DNA of 64,000 nucleotides from the NCBI GenBank assembly GCA_002900995.3, contig CM035305.1:2960467-3024466 (forward strand), written 5' to 3'. This DNA is from Ganoderma boninense (Eukaryota > Basidiomycota > Agaricomycetes > Polyporales > Polyporaceae). Position 1 is the first letter of the stretch, and each line of letters opens with the position of its first letter. Position numbers and translations under genes: made by a program. Under the pieces are notes generated by a model, which was not told the DNA's origin, made no database searches, and saw only the letters and a list, made by a program, of their open reading frames with translations. This document shows, in pieces, positions 1-10,883 of this stretch.

Positions 1-1732
1 ACTTGCTCGTAGACGGTCGGGCCCCTCCCGGCTTGTTGACACACGCAAGCCGGCACTTGACATAGAGGTGAGCCGGGGAGGTTGTGGCAACGGCACGTCG
101 CCAGGTATTGATGGTTTCCGCTGGAACACAGTGCTGGGTAGCATGGGCTTGCCTGACCACCACCGATTGAAACGACCAATGACGTTCCTGGGGGAGCCAG
201 AGCGAGACGAACTCGGATCTGTCTTCTCCCCGAGCGGGCTTGGGGCATAATCCCACCAACCCCTGATGGTTCTGACCTGGGCTCCATCGTCTTCCTTGTC
301 GTTTGACCCAACAGAGCTCGTGTCGTCCTCTTCCAATGGTAATGATAGCCGGGCATGGTTGGCCGGGCCGCGGTAAGACCGGAAAGCGGCCGACATAACT
401 GCAATTTAAATGTTCAGGAGGGCGTGGGGTGGGGTATTGTACGCACAGGAACTCACAACAAATGCAAATGAAGAACGCCTCGAGGAATTGTAAAACTATG
501 GATACGGGCAATAACGGAGACTCAGAGACAGTCTCACATGTACCTTCAGAATGTGATCAGTAAAGCAGTACCGGGTAGTCTCGGACTACGGCGACTCACC
601 CGTGAACCTCCTGCCGCCCTTGTACTCAGCCAATACGACTCCGGAGACGGCAATTACTGCCGCACGCAGAAATGCCAGAACGACGATGACGAACCCCGCG
701 TTGCTGAGACATCGATACGCTTTGGTGCCCAAAATACCCGTAACCTGCATGCGCGCCAGTCAAGCAAATGGAGGACCGAAGGCGGGAAAGGACCCATACC
801 AGCAAGGTAGAGGATATGAGTACACCACCCTTCTTGACCATACCGGTTCTAGCCCCCCCAGACCGAATTGTTAGTGCTTAGTGGAGAAACGAACTGCGGA
901 TGGTGACTCACGCAGTACAGTTTATGTCGGTGCTGAAATCGGCGAGCACGAAGAAAACGGAGACGACTATGCCAATCAACTGGCTCGCGATAAGCATATA
1001 AAATAGTCCCTTGTTCTTGACTTTAACCACACGAGTGTACTGGATAGCGCGATACGTGCTGAGCAAGAAAAACACGGTGAGCGCGCCGCCCATGACGAGC
1101 CATCCCTCGGAAACGCGTAAGTTGGAGGTGTAAACTGAAGTGATAAGAGAGCCGTCATGAAGTGCGGTATACTGGGGTTGAAATGAGGATAGAGGGGTTT
1201 TGTAGTAGCGATAGAAGTCGGAGATCGTGACGGTTGTATGGATGGCAACATGGACGACGGTGGGCGTACTAGAGAATCCGGTGCAAGAAGTCGCATGGCT
1301 GGAGGCGACATTTGCTATCGCGTTGGCTCCGGACCAAGTGGTGATGACGGCGGAAGGAGCGTGAAGGATTGTCGTGGGCGTAGCGTGCAGGGCGGAGGTG
1401 GTTTCCGGTCGAGAGAGGGTGAGAAAGCCCACACTCATGTCAACCGGCGGCGGGTGCGGGGTGAGTGGGGTGCTAGGAGCGGGCTCGGGGACCTCACCAG
1501 GAGGGGGACATCTGTCGGCGGCGCAAAGGAGATGGCGAACGGGTAGTTTAGGCAGAAGGGAGATGGGGAAGCGACGGAGCGCGTGAACGGGGAGGATGGA
1601 GGAGATGAAGAAGCAAGTGGGCCGGAGCGGGCAGAGAGGGGAATATGCACCCGTCAGGCTGTTGTGCCGGGCCAGACAAGCGTCTTCCCTGGCCAAATGA
1701 ATGGTAGCGATGGCCTCCAGAACCCAACCCAC
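1..1732 (-). CDS. uncharacterised multi-pass membrane protein (3' end off the left edge)
   Basis: Seen: a spliced minus-strand gene of at least five exons, 1732-912, 848-800, 744-600, 543-457 and 398 to the window edge, all with GT-AG junctions that keep one frame. The spliced protein has at least five hydrophobic segments, including GWLVMGGALTVFFLLSTYRA, LFYMLIASQLIGIVVSVFFV and VIVVLAFLRAAVIAVSGVVL, followed by a Ser/Pro-rich hydrophilic tail that leaves the window without a stop. The long N-terminus before the first membrane segment is poorly ordered, so the real start may be the in-frame ATG at 1438 and not the one at 1732. I do not recognise the family; the shape, with a membrane bundle and a disordered cytosolic tail, resembles the receptor-like protein at 48,027-50,885. 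Exon chain likely right; function unknown. Confidence 0.6.
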
Positions 1733-2163
1733 GCGGTCATGCCCATGCTTGGAGTAATTAAAATCCCCATTCTCTCAGAACGGGAACGCTCTTCTGTCCC
1801 TACCCAACATACGACCGGTCCTGGCACGAGACAAGCCTGCAGCCACCCCACGCCTCGACCGTGGGTCTTCATTGGCACGGGGGAAGTTGGAGGAGGACAA
1901 GAGTGCGTTCGCGATCGGTCAATGCTCGGACATCGTCGTTGCAGCAACGTCGTCGATGCTGTCAATCCCCGGACCGGCTCAGGCAATCGTGGTCCGAACG
2001 GCACTCGCCGATCCGCCCTATCCGATCTTGTCCACAGATCTGCACCACCACAACACGCGGCTTGCTTCCGACGCCCTCCCCGAACACCCACTACATTATC
2101 TCCTCTACTTTGTCCCTGTCTTCTACGGTCGCCGGCGCACCCCTCCCCAATCGAAAAAGAAAA
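1733..2163. promoter_or_regulatory. divergent promoter region between the membrane gene and Fap7
   Basis: This 431-bp spacer separates two genes transcribed away from each other. Near the Fap7 start it is CT-rich on the plus strand, as is usual for fungal core promoters. I see no convincing TATA box or coding exon. Confidence 0.4.
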
Positions 2164-2835
2164 ATGTCTTCCTCCAGGCAGTCTCCAGTCATCGTCATCA
2201 CCGGCACACCTGGTACCGGCAAAACTACACATGCAGAGCTCCTTGCACAAGAATCCCCCGTTCCTTTAAAACATGTCAACGTTGGCAACATGGTCAAAGA
2301 AAAGGGCCTCTACGAGGAGTTCGATGATGAATGGCAAAGCTACAACGTTGACGAAGACAAGGTATGCCCATGCCCCTGCCGCCTCGTTCCCCGAACACCG
2401 CGTTTGATTTATACAGCCCATCTCTTTAGCTCCTTGACGAGCTCGAGCCGCTCGCTTCCGAGGGCGGCATCATTCTGGATTGGCACACATGCGAGATATT
2501 CCCCGAGCGCTGGGCGGATCTCGTCGTCGTGCTCCGCTGCAATCACACGAAACTCTGGAATCGCTTGGAAAAGAGGCGAGTGCAAAATGATCTTCTATCC
2601 AATTCACTGTTCGCCTCATCGCGTCTTTTGCTTCCATAGAGGCTACCCTCTCAAGAAGATCCAGGAGAACAACGAAGCCGAGATCATGGAGGTCGTTCTC
2701 GACGAGGCGCGATCGTCATATGCTCAGGAGATCGTGGTCGAGCTTCAAAGTGAAGGGACTGAAGATCTCGAGTCCAATGTCCAGCGCATCGTCCAGTGGA
2801 TAGAAGCATGGAGAAAGGACAGAGATGCATCATGA
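2164..2835 (+). CDS. FAP7: adenylate kinase isoenzyme 6 / ribosome assembly ATPase Fap7
   Basis: Exons 2164-2361, 2430-2575 and 2640-2835 give 178 residues plus stop, the normal size for this family. The P-loop is GTPGTGKTT near residue 13, followed by HVNVGNMVKEKGLYEEFDDE; the lid region carries DWHTCEIFPERWADLVVVL, and the C-terminus has GYPLKKIQENNEAEIMEVV and SYAQEIVVELQS, all hallmarks of AK6/hCINAP/Fap7. Known role: a nuclear NMP kinase/ATPase needed for late cleavage of 20S pre-rRNA in 40S subunit maturation, acting with uS11. The ATG at 2164 directly precedes the conserved start of the nucleotide-binding fold. Intron 2 begins with GC (GCGAGT at 2576) and ends CATAG; no GT donor restores the conserved frame. 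Identification is secure. Confidence 0.95.
   Translation: MSSSRQSPVIVITGTPGTGKTTHAELLAQESPVPLKHVNVGNMVKEKGLYEEFDDEWQSYNVDEDKVCPCPCRLVPRTPRLIYTAHLFSSLTSSSRSLPRAASFWIGTHARYSPSAGRISSSCSAAITRNSGIAWKRGECKMIFYPIHCSPHRVFCFHRGYPLKKIQENNEAEIMEVVLDEARSSYAQEIVVELQSEGTEDLESNVQRIVQWIEAWRKDRDAS
2576..2639 (+). other. GC-AG intron in FAP7
   Basis: The donor is AG|GCGAGT and the acceptor CCATAG|A. Using it joins ...LEKR to GYPLKKIQ, as the family requires. The nearest GT at 2580 gives the wrong frame. Confidence 0.85.
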
Positions 2836-2944
2836 ACACGATTAGAAAGCAATGTATATATGTATGTCTTACAACTTGTTCCCGATCACGCACCTGCCTG
2901 TGAGGTCAAGCTAATATTGTGCAAGTCAGACTATCTGCCCCCCA

Positions 2945-3837
2945 TTACCGAGCGGCAGTGAAAACCCAAACACGGCTGTGGTCCTCGCGAGGCAAACCGC
3001 CTCCCTGTTCCTCTTCCGCTTGGATACGTTTGGCGCTCTTCTTCTTTCCTTCAGCAATCCTACGCTTCTCGAAGTAGACGTATCTGGGGAAATGCCGGGT
3101 TAACAGTGCTCGTGGATCGTATTCAGAAGTCAACATACGCAGCGTAATACGTGCCATTACCCGCACCACCGGTAGGACCGGTCGCCTTCACTGTTAACGT
3201 GGGTGTTCGCGTAAGCTCCTAGTGTGTATCTGAGGAGGTAGGCGGACGTACTGAACCGCTGATAAGAATTGTTGTTGATCTTGCCGATGGTCTCGAGCCA
3301 TTGAGTGATCTTCCGAAACACCTCTTCAGCATGCATACAGGCAGGAATTGGCGGCCGGGCCGAAGCTCACCTTGAACCCAGGATCCTTCTGCAAGGCACG
3401 GATGTTCCTACGGATGTCGTTGCAGTCGTCGCTATTATATCAAGATCGGCTATCACTTCGGGAAGCCAACAACATGCGAGGCTCACTGTATGGGAACGTC
3501 ACCCTGTGTGCGCATACAAATGCGTCGTCAAAATTTGATTAACGAACCCGGCAGCCAGGGGGTGCGTGTGGGAAGGAAGAGAGAGGTGGCAGGGCCGGCT
3601 CATGATCACCTCGTCTTCCCCGTCAAGAACGACTTCGAACCACTTCTTGGGCGGCTCAAATGCTTTCTTGCCCTTCTTCGCGCCCGACGACGATCCCTCA
3701 CCCACATCGGAGACGCGCGCCTTCTTCGAGGCAGGCCCAGCAGGCGTCGACGCGTCTCCGTTGCTGCCCAGCGCGTCGGGCTGGTCAGCGGTGGAATCGA
3801 GGGGCTCGAAGGCGTCCGATTTACGCTTGGGAGGCAT
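2945..3837 (-). CDS. small conserved fungal protein, likely nuclear (DUF7726-like)
   Basis: Six exons can be assembled in one frame: 3837-3610, 3503-3487 (17 nt), 3431-3371, 3321-3252, 3190-3139 and 3083-2945, giving 188 residues. The N-terminal third is basic and low-complexity (MPPKRK, SGAKKGKK), suggesting nuclear location. The rest is a compact domain: HDDCNDIRRNIRALQKDPGF, then ITQWLETIGKINNNSYQRF, then GPTGGAGNGTYYAAYVYFEK and KKKSAKRIQAEEEQGGGLP, ending SRVWVFTAAR. From memory this pattern matches a short fungal domain of unknown function (DUF7726 type); no reaction is known. All introns are GT-AG with usual lengths. The 17-nt exon encodes GDVPI plus part of His and is needed to keep the frame. 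Gene model good; function unknown. Confidence 0.8.
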
Positions 3838-5511
3838 TATATTGCTGACGGATACAGGGGTTGGGACAACTGGACAGGCGGTGTGGGGTTACTCCGGAGA
3901 CTCCAGACGATGTGCGACAGGTACTTAGGAAGCGAAAGACGGCGAAGGTCGGTGCTATTTGGCGCTCGCCTTTTATCCGCTATCAAGTGACCGCGTATAG
4001 CATGTGATGTCACGGCTTCCGCAGCGCCAAATCAGTATTGTGGTTATCCTTCGTCCCGTTCGTGCCATCTGTCAGCTAGCCACCATCGTGCAGAACGTGT
4101 GGATGCCGCAATCTTGTGATTCAAGTACGTGAAATGTCCACACTGCGAATGCTTACTATTTGTCCCATGAAGCACTCTTGCAAGTCGACTTTCAATCGTC
4201 GTGATACTTACTTACTACCCGCCGTCCACGACATTCACATTCAATTGCACCAAGTGATAGTACAGTACATTCCCCTCAATTCCTCTGTGTACATAGTCAT
4301 TACGAACGTATACCGTCATCCGCCAGGAAATGCAGATCTAGGAAACGGCGTGTCAGTGGATTAAGCTCACCACTGCAACCGAAGTGGGAGTGCAAGTGGG
4401 TGGACACCGAGGAGGTCACGCTCGCCCAGGTCTTCAGAGTTCACCAACCTGGAACAAGGCAAGTCATTTCCAAGTAATTGACGTTAGAAAGAATGCAGCG
4501 AAGGAAGCAATGTCCTAGTCACAAGCGAACACTTGATGGTAGGGTGGCCGCGTCGACCTGGAGCCAGCTGCCAGAGACCGCTACTCATTCGGGAAAATAC
4601 TAGAGAGGTACAACCTTGGCAGATCTAATACCTGTAATAGTAGCGAATTTGGCGGAAAATGGTCTTTTCACCATCAGCCAACGGCAGCCAGCATATTTTT
4701 GTTCGTCTGAGTTGTGGTAGTTAAGTTGTTGTTTGTCTGTACTCCCTGTCTATCTCCGACGCCACGGTGTAGCACTAACACCACCAGTATGCAGACTTGC
4801 AGAGGCCTGAATCATATATCCAACAATTTACGCTGCCTTCTGGATGCCCGTTCGTCACAGTGGCGAGTCCGACACCACTGAGCGGCGCACGATGGTGAAC
4901 AAGCATCGGACGCGCACGTGTCATATGACGCTAGGTCAACGTTGAAAGCTTGGAACAAAGGTCTCGAATTTTGGGAAAAGATACTTACCAGGCATCGGAA
5001 AGAGGACGTCGATGGATTGAACCGTTCATTAGAACTCTAGATCAATGCAGGTACGTACTGGACACAAGGTATAAACATTTCGATCGGCGTTCAGGAGCAC
5101 TGTTGAAACGACACCCATGGCAGCTATAACTGCATCTCATTTCTATATATCCCTAGATGATGGTGAGAGGGCGCGACGTCACCTCGTATTAGAAGGTGGC
5201 GATCTGAGTACCTGCCACATAGCCCCTAGTAGAGGCTGTAACACGTCCTTCAGACGCATTGCCCTGAGAGGTCCGGAGATATTAGTAAGATAACACAAAT
5301 CAGAGAGCTGGCGCACGAAGGCGTATATGTTTGTGGCTTCAAATCAATTGCCCTTGTAAGTAGGAACGACGACATCGAAGAAGCCGGTCAAGTTGGGCCC
5401 AGACTAGCCTGGTGTGAAACGCCCACGGTGTGCGCTTCTTCGCGGCGTTTCGACCCAAGCCTGTTTTGTCACACCTCGTCTAGTCCACATACTCATCTCA
5501 ACTGAAGTGCC
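3838..5511. other. long intergenic stretch (about 1.7 kb)
   Basis: This lies between the start of the small nuclear protein (-) and the start of Ies2 (+), so both promoters are here. I found no credible coding exon, tRNA or repeat; the few open frames are short and unspliced with no recognisable composition. Confidence 0.4.
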
Positions 5512-6884
5512 ATGCCACCGCGAAGAAAGGTCTATGAGGAGGACTCAGAAGATGCAGCTAGCGGTGCGTGAGCGTCACACGATTCCATAAATGAAGATAG
5601 CTCACATGGGTGTTAACGATAGAGGCCCAATCAGAGCCCGTGGAGGACGACGAACTTGAAATGGACGCAGACGACGATGCAGATGCTGAAGAGGACGTGG
5701 AGCCCGAAGATGCGGATGACATTGACGTTGTGGGAGATGGCACACATGACGACGAGGCCGTGGTGGACGACAAGGACGTCGTGGAAGAGGACGTGGAGGA
5801 TGAGTTGATTGACGTACGTTCTCATCCCCCCGTACTTTGCATAGAACACCCTACAATGTCAAGCAGGACGTTTCGGACGCGGAGGGACTCTCGTCCCCAG
5901 CACCAACATCCGGACGGCTCCCCACGCGCCTCAAAATCAAGCTGAGGCTTCCTCCAGCCGGGTCTTCAAGCGCAGCCAATACGCCGCCCCGTGCGCGCAG
6001 GCGTGCACCGGTAATCCGAGCCAGTGACATTGAGTCTGAAGATGAAGATGAGGACGATGACGACGACGAAGGCGGAACTACACGGTCTACCTCGGTTGCT
6101 ACTGCAGGAGCCGGGGGTCGAGCCCTCACGGCCCGTCAAGCCGTCCTTGCCAATGTGGTCGACTCCTCGCACGTAGTGCTAGGTATGTGGGATGGTTTTT
6201 GTTTGTCACTGTATCGATTATGATGCTGCCTAGCGGAACCACCAAACCCCCGCAAGAAGAAGCCGCTCACGGAGATTGAGATCGCTCTCAAACGGGAGGA
6301 GACTGCTAGAAAGCGGCGCAACTTGACTGAGAAGAAGTTAGAGGATGAAAAGGTCTGCCTTTGACTCGTTCATGTTCGGCTCCGCGAGTCTCATCGCCAT
6401 ACTACAGGCAGAGACAATCAATCGGTTGCTGAAGAAACAATCCCGCGCTCGGGGCAAACGCAACGCGCTCTCAACAGCGGAAGATCGACCAGGTCCCGGA
6501 GAGGCTGCAGGCGAAGGCGAAGAGGAGGAAACTGTTGAGGTCGCGGCTCCCCCACCAACCACGTACAGATGGGTTTCGAGCGCGCGCTCTCCATCTACAC
6601 CTGCAGAGGGAGGGGGAGAGAAGACAGAACGAGTCATGACGATGTCCTTCTCTGTGCCCATATTTGCGCTTCCGCAACAGGAGGGGGGTGAGGATGTCAT
6701 GCAGGTCGACAGCGGGAGCCGGCCGCTTCCTGTGCATCCGCCGCCGCGGTTGCCTCCAGCAACACCCCCAAAGTGCGATGTGAATGGTTGTACATCGTTG
6801 CGGAAATATCGTTTGGTGCGGGACTTTCAGAAAGGTGCATGTGGTTTGAGCCACCTGAAAGTCCTCGAGGCTCAAGTCGCTTGA
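5512..6884 (+). CDS. IES2: INO80 chromatin-remodelling complex subunit B (Ies2)
   Basis: Exons 5512-5563, 5623-5813, 5867-6182, 6234-6352 and 6408-6884 give about 384 residues. The first half is strongly acidic (long Asp/Glu runs near residues 25-75 and after residue 130). The diagnostic part is the PAPA-1-like block spread over exons 4-5: KKKPLTEIEIALKREETARK, RRNLTEKKLEDEK, then AETINRLLKKQSRARGKR. Next come YRWVSSAR and, at the C-terminus, CDVNGCTSLRKYRLVRDFQK with a short Cys pattern like the HIT-type finger end of INO80B proteins. Known role: Ies2 stimulates the INO80 ATPase and nucleosome sliding in the nucleus. The acceptor of exon 3 could be AAG|CAG or CAG|GAC, both in frame. Identification confident. 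Confidence 0.9.
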
Positions 6885-7184
6885 TGGATGTGAGGCTGAT
6901 ATTGTTTCTCGCTGTAGCCCGTGGATTGTTTTGCGTTGTATAAGTTTTGTATGTACAATCACTCAGTTTTCGTCGCTCTGGTCTTTCGACGTTTGCATGT
7001 GTGCAGTACATGTGCTATATTGCATCAGTAGCATAATTAGACAGCATGATATGCTTACACAACAAACACTTGGAATTATAAATAAGAATACTTTAGCATC
7101 ATGAGGAGTCACGAAGAACATGCGTGAACAATCCTCCATGTATGTATACAGCCGTATATTGATTGTCCATCGCAGAGATTGACC
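6885..7184. terminator. convergent 3' regions
   Basis: Two genes end tail to tail here (Ies2 from the left, the GPI-type protein from the right). The stretch is AT-richer than its flanks and contains several TGTA/TATA-like tracts that suit fungal polyadenylation. No gene is seen. Confidence 0.35.
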
Positions 7185-8609
7185 CTACAGTACGAAAGCC
7201 GTGTGGAGAACGTATAAAAATGCCGTCACAGTCACAAATGATGACATGCTGAACGCAGAGAACGGTGAAGCTGTCATAATCCCTGCGTTGACAGGTAGAA
7301 GTCCGGCCTGCTCAGGACTCGATACTTGAGTCTGAATAATTTCGACCGTTGAAATGACGGTCTGCGTTTGCCTGTATAGAATTAAGGCGCATTGAGTACT
7401 ATGCACCTCTGAGAAATCAAAGGAGCAACAGCCATACGTTACGGTGAGTTCCTCCGTCTGCCCGGGCCCAGTGATCGTGCTCACAAACGTTTCCTCGAAC
7501 GTTACAGTAATAGGTTGGGATATTATCTCCGTCAGTGTCTGTGTTGCCGTCGGCGCGATGGTCTTGAAGACTGTGGTGAAGCCCGATGTCATGTTGGCCG
7601 AAGTAGAGTCGGGCAGGGCACCACCAGACGGCTCCACGACAATCGTTCCAGGGAGGTCCGTGAGAGGGATCGTGATATCCCCGTCTCCTGCGGTTACTGT
7701 GATCACTTGCCCACCGTTGGGCGCGGGTGTGGCCTTAGCAGTTGCGGTGTCGGTCGCGGTCCCAGATGAGACAGTAGAGCTACTGGACGGAACGCGACCC
7801 GGAATTAGGGTTACGGGGGGTGGGTCGGAGGCCTGAGGCTGCACTTGAAGGACATTGAGAGTGGACTGGGCGCAGTCGTTGCCAGTGTCGGGGACGTCGT
7901 TGTTCTGCACCTCGACAGGCACAGGCATGATTGCGAAGTAACTTGTGCCGTCGCTGGTGAGGGTCGAGGCTTCGTAGACAGTGAGCTATTATGGTTGTGA
8001 GTGGACGCCGCTCCACTGGTGAACTCTTGCCACCCACGTTGTACTCTCCCGTCTGCAAACATGTCGGCACCGGCCAAAGAATGTGCTTCACAGTGCTGGC
8101 AGGCTCTTGAGTGAGCAGCTGTGTGCCATTCGACACAGTTATGTTCTGTCCAGTGGTAGCCGAGACGAGGTAGACTTCCAGCGAGCGATATGAGAACGTC
8201 CCGCTGTCGCTGGCGGAGACCTTTGAGGAGATTGAGAAAGTGATGACAGAAGATTGAGGGGCTCGAAGGAACACGTACATCAATGGCTATGGGCATGTTG
8301 CTCCCTACATGCAACACACTAAAGCGATTAAGAATTGTGAGGACTGGGACCAAAGTTCTCGGCTAGGTCGGGCTTGTCTTACGAATTGGGTGCTGGGGAG
8401 TCTACGACGGAAAGGCCATCTTTGGGAGCCTCGATGATGGTTTCGACGGCGCCTGCGACTGGGGGTATGCAAGTGGCAGCGAAGGTGGCGAGAAGGAACG
8501 AAAACAGCAAGGGCTGAGACAGGAGTTGGAGAAGCAGATGGAGAAGCGGCTTTGAATGGAAAGACACGTTAACGGGGGCGCCGTGATGGTGAACCAGCAC
8601 CTTAGGCAT
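7185..8609 (-). CDS. secreted Ser/Thr-rich protein, probably GPI-anchored
   Basis: Exons 8609-8383, 8318-8279, 8220-8038, 7985-7438 and 7371-7185 give 394 residues. The N-terminus holds a long hydrophobic core (LLFSFLLATFAATCIPPVAG) that reads as a signal peptide; it starts some 40 residues in, so a start nearer the core is possible. The mature part begins with an immunoglobulin-like segment (GSNMPIAIDVSASDSGTFSY, then LEVYLVSATTGQNITVS), followed by a long Ser/Thr/Pro stretch with many likely O-glycosylation sites. The end is hydrophobic (FVTVTAFLYVLHTAFVL), as expected for GPI attachment. The layout resembles fungal Kre9/KNH-like cell-wall glycoproteins, but I see no firm signature, so only a wall or surface role is inferred. 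Confidence 0.75.
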
Positions 8610-8991
8610 CGCTTCGCATGGGATAGCGATGGTCGTCCAGCGGCCTGGAATGAGAAAGAGAGGCTGGAGAGCTGGAAGGGGCTCAGACCGACGAGCGAGG
8701 CGGTCTCTGGAGCGCAACCCCTGGTATTGCCAGGCCCCGTATCAGTCTCTGTGTTCCCGACGTGGTGGCCACTCTTGGCCACTGCCCAGGTCCGGCCTGT
8801 TGCTGCGTCGTCGTCGCCATGGCGGCCCTGCAGCGGGCCGCCCTCAGGCCCGCCAAGCCAGGACTGGCATCTTGATCCGCTAGCCGAGATTGAGATTGAG
8901 AGATTCAGATACAAATGCCAGACCCAATAGACGCTTCCCGACTATGTAACTGAAGTAATCCTCAGTCCTCCGAGTCGCATTCGCCTTCGAC
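8610..8991. promoter_or_regulatory. divergent promoter, GPI-type protein and cyclin H
   Basis: This is a 382-bp spacer between two diverging start codons. I see no coding exon. Part of it may be 5' leader of the minus-strand gene, because that frame stays open upstream to 8717. Confidence 0.4.
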
Positions 8992-10217
8992 ATGACCGCA
9001 ACGCCCGCTGCACAGCCCGAGCCAGTCGCCTCAACGTCCTCTCAGCAGTCCATCTATGAAGCAAGCACCCAATATCGTCACTGGCGCTTTCCTCAGGACG
9101 AGCTTGCCAACATGCGATCCACCCTCAACGTGGATGCAGTTTCCGCTATCCGCAACGCGTTCGAGAACGACTCTGTGAGTGGCATCATCTCCACTCGCAA
9201 CTGATGTTGATGTGTGCAGCGCAGCCGGGATCCTCCGCTAGCGTCGCTTTCCTGAACGCAGAAGAGGAACACCTCCTGGTCAAGCTCTATGTTGGCAAGA
9301 TCTCACAGCTATGCGGCCATTTTCGATTCCCAGAGGAAGTCGAAGCCACCGCAGTGACATACCTCAAACGATTTTATTTGAAGAACACGGTCATGGACTG
9401 GCATCCAAAGAATGTGATGTGAGCACATGCGGTCCTCTCTCTATTCGATGGCTTATGAACGCTCGTGCACAGGCTCACAGCGTTATTCCTCGCTACCAAG
9501 ACAACCAACAACCCTATCTCCCTCGAGTTATACGCTTCTCATATCCCTCGCACAGCGCCCTCAGACGTCCTTGACTTGGAATTCCTCGTCGCGCAGAGTT
9601 TAGGTTTCGACTTTGCCGTATGGCATCCCGATAGATCCCTCTGGGGAATATGGCTTGATATTCAAGTACGTGCTTCGTCCTCTTCTCATATTTCATTGGC
9701 TTACCAAGTTCCTAATACACCTCAGACGATACCCGACGTCGCCATTGACGATCTCCAGAAGGCTCATGAGGCCGCCACAGCTCACGTCCGAGCAGCTCGG
9801 CTCACTGACGCCGAGTTCGTCTATGCGCCTTCTCAAATCGCGCTGGCTTGTTTCTCTCTCGCTTCACCCACGTTGGCGTCCACATGGGCGCGGGCGAAGT
9901 TTCCGTCATTACCTCACCCGCCTGTGCTGGACGTGCTAGAACCCATCAAAGCGATCATTCTCCGAGACGGGTCGCCGCCGGACGTTGAGGCCGTGCGAGA
10001 GGTGGATAGAAGGCTGCGATTGTGCAAGAACCCAGAGAAGATTGTCGGAAGTAACGCATACAACAAGAAACTGCAAGAGAAGGAGAAGAAAGCGGAGGAA
10101 AAAAGGAAACGCAAGGCGGAAGCGGCTCGTATAGCCATGGAAGAGGGCGATCCGTTCGGGAGTGAACTGGCGAAGAAGGCGGCCGCGGAGCTGGACGATG
10201 ACGATGACGACGATTGA
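8992..10217 (+). CDS. CCL1: cyclin H (Ccl1), CDK-activating kinase / TFIIH subunit
   Basis: Exons 8992-9174, 9225-9418, 9473-9665 and 9726-10217 give 353 residues, within the cyclin H range. Diagnostic text: YRHWRFPQDELANMR near residue 26, FLNAEEEHLLVKLYVGKI, FPEEVEATAVTYLKRFYLKN, then MLTALFLATKTTNNPISLE, and in the second cyclin fold GFDFAVWHPDRSLWGIWLD and FVYAPSQIALACFSLAS. The C-terminus is a charged helix (EKEKKAEEKRKRKAEAARIA) ending in an Asp run. Known role: partner of Cdk7/Kin28 in TFIIH, phosphorylating the RNA polymerase II C-terminal domain and activating CDKs. For exon 2 the acceptor is the second AG (GCGCAG|CCG); the first one opens a frame with an early stop. Secure identification. 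Confidence 0.92.
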
Positions 10218-10883
10218 CGGCGTGCCACACACTGATTCTAGCCATTTCACAGGTCATTTCCGCATCTCCTGCATCGAGAGAAGTCTGACAGGGTTCAGCT
10301 GGATTCCTTCTACTCGAGCTGCTATCATTCGAGATCTCGTGATGCATCGGGTGTTGGTCCCCTAGAATACAAGTACTGTACAGCAACGGCCATGACGTGC
10401 CTGCACAAGGATGTGATGCGTTGCTGAATGGCCGGTTGAGCCTCGATGCAGGCTATCGGAACTCCGAGCGGGCGAGGGGATGTGGATGTTGAACACAGGT
10501 GGCGATCCACAAGCTATGTAGTAGGAATGTATGGAGGCGACGGGATGGGCATGTGCGAGCGAATTGAGGATGGACGGGGGCCGGGAATAGGAGGTCATGA
10601 GGACGGAGCTGTGAACGGACTGCAAGTGGCGGATGACAGGAATGGTTTCTCCGAGTCGTAAGCCTGATGCGTGGGACTGCGGCGACTGAGCAGATGGACG
10701 CGGCAGCGGCGGCTCGATTTGCGACCAGCGCCCTCCCCGTCACCTTGAGAGCCTTTCTTCCCCTCCACCTCCCTTCATCGCCCTCCCATCCCGCCCGCCT
10801 CGTGTCTTCCTCACCGTGGCGGCCTTCCACTCCCACAACTCCCCCTCCGCCCGCCCGGTGCACGTCCGGCTCATCCCCTGACA
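10218..10883. other. intergenic region, promoter of the CNH/GYF gene
   Basis: This 666-bp gap lies between cyclin H and the next plus-strand gene. From about 10,740 it is CT-rich up to the ATG, a typical fungal 5' leader. No exon is supported; open frames on the minus strand are Arg/Gly-rich shadows. Confidence 0.4.

Noticed and set aside
2100..2297. Minus-strand gene antisense to FAP7 exon 1
   Set aside because: Antisense shadow of the P-loop exon.
3838..5511. tRNA or small nuclear RNA genes in the long intergenic stretch
   Set aside because: No A/B-box pair, no cloverleaf and no snRNA motif was seen.
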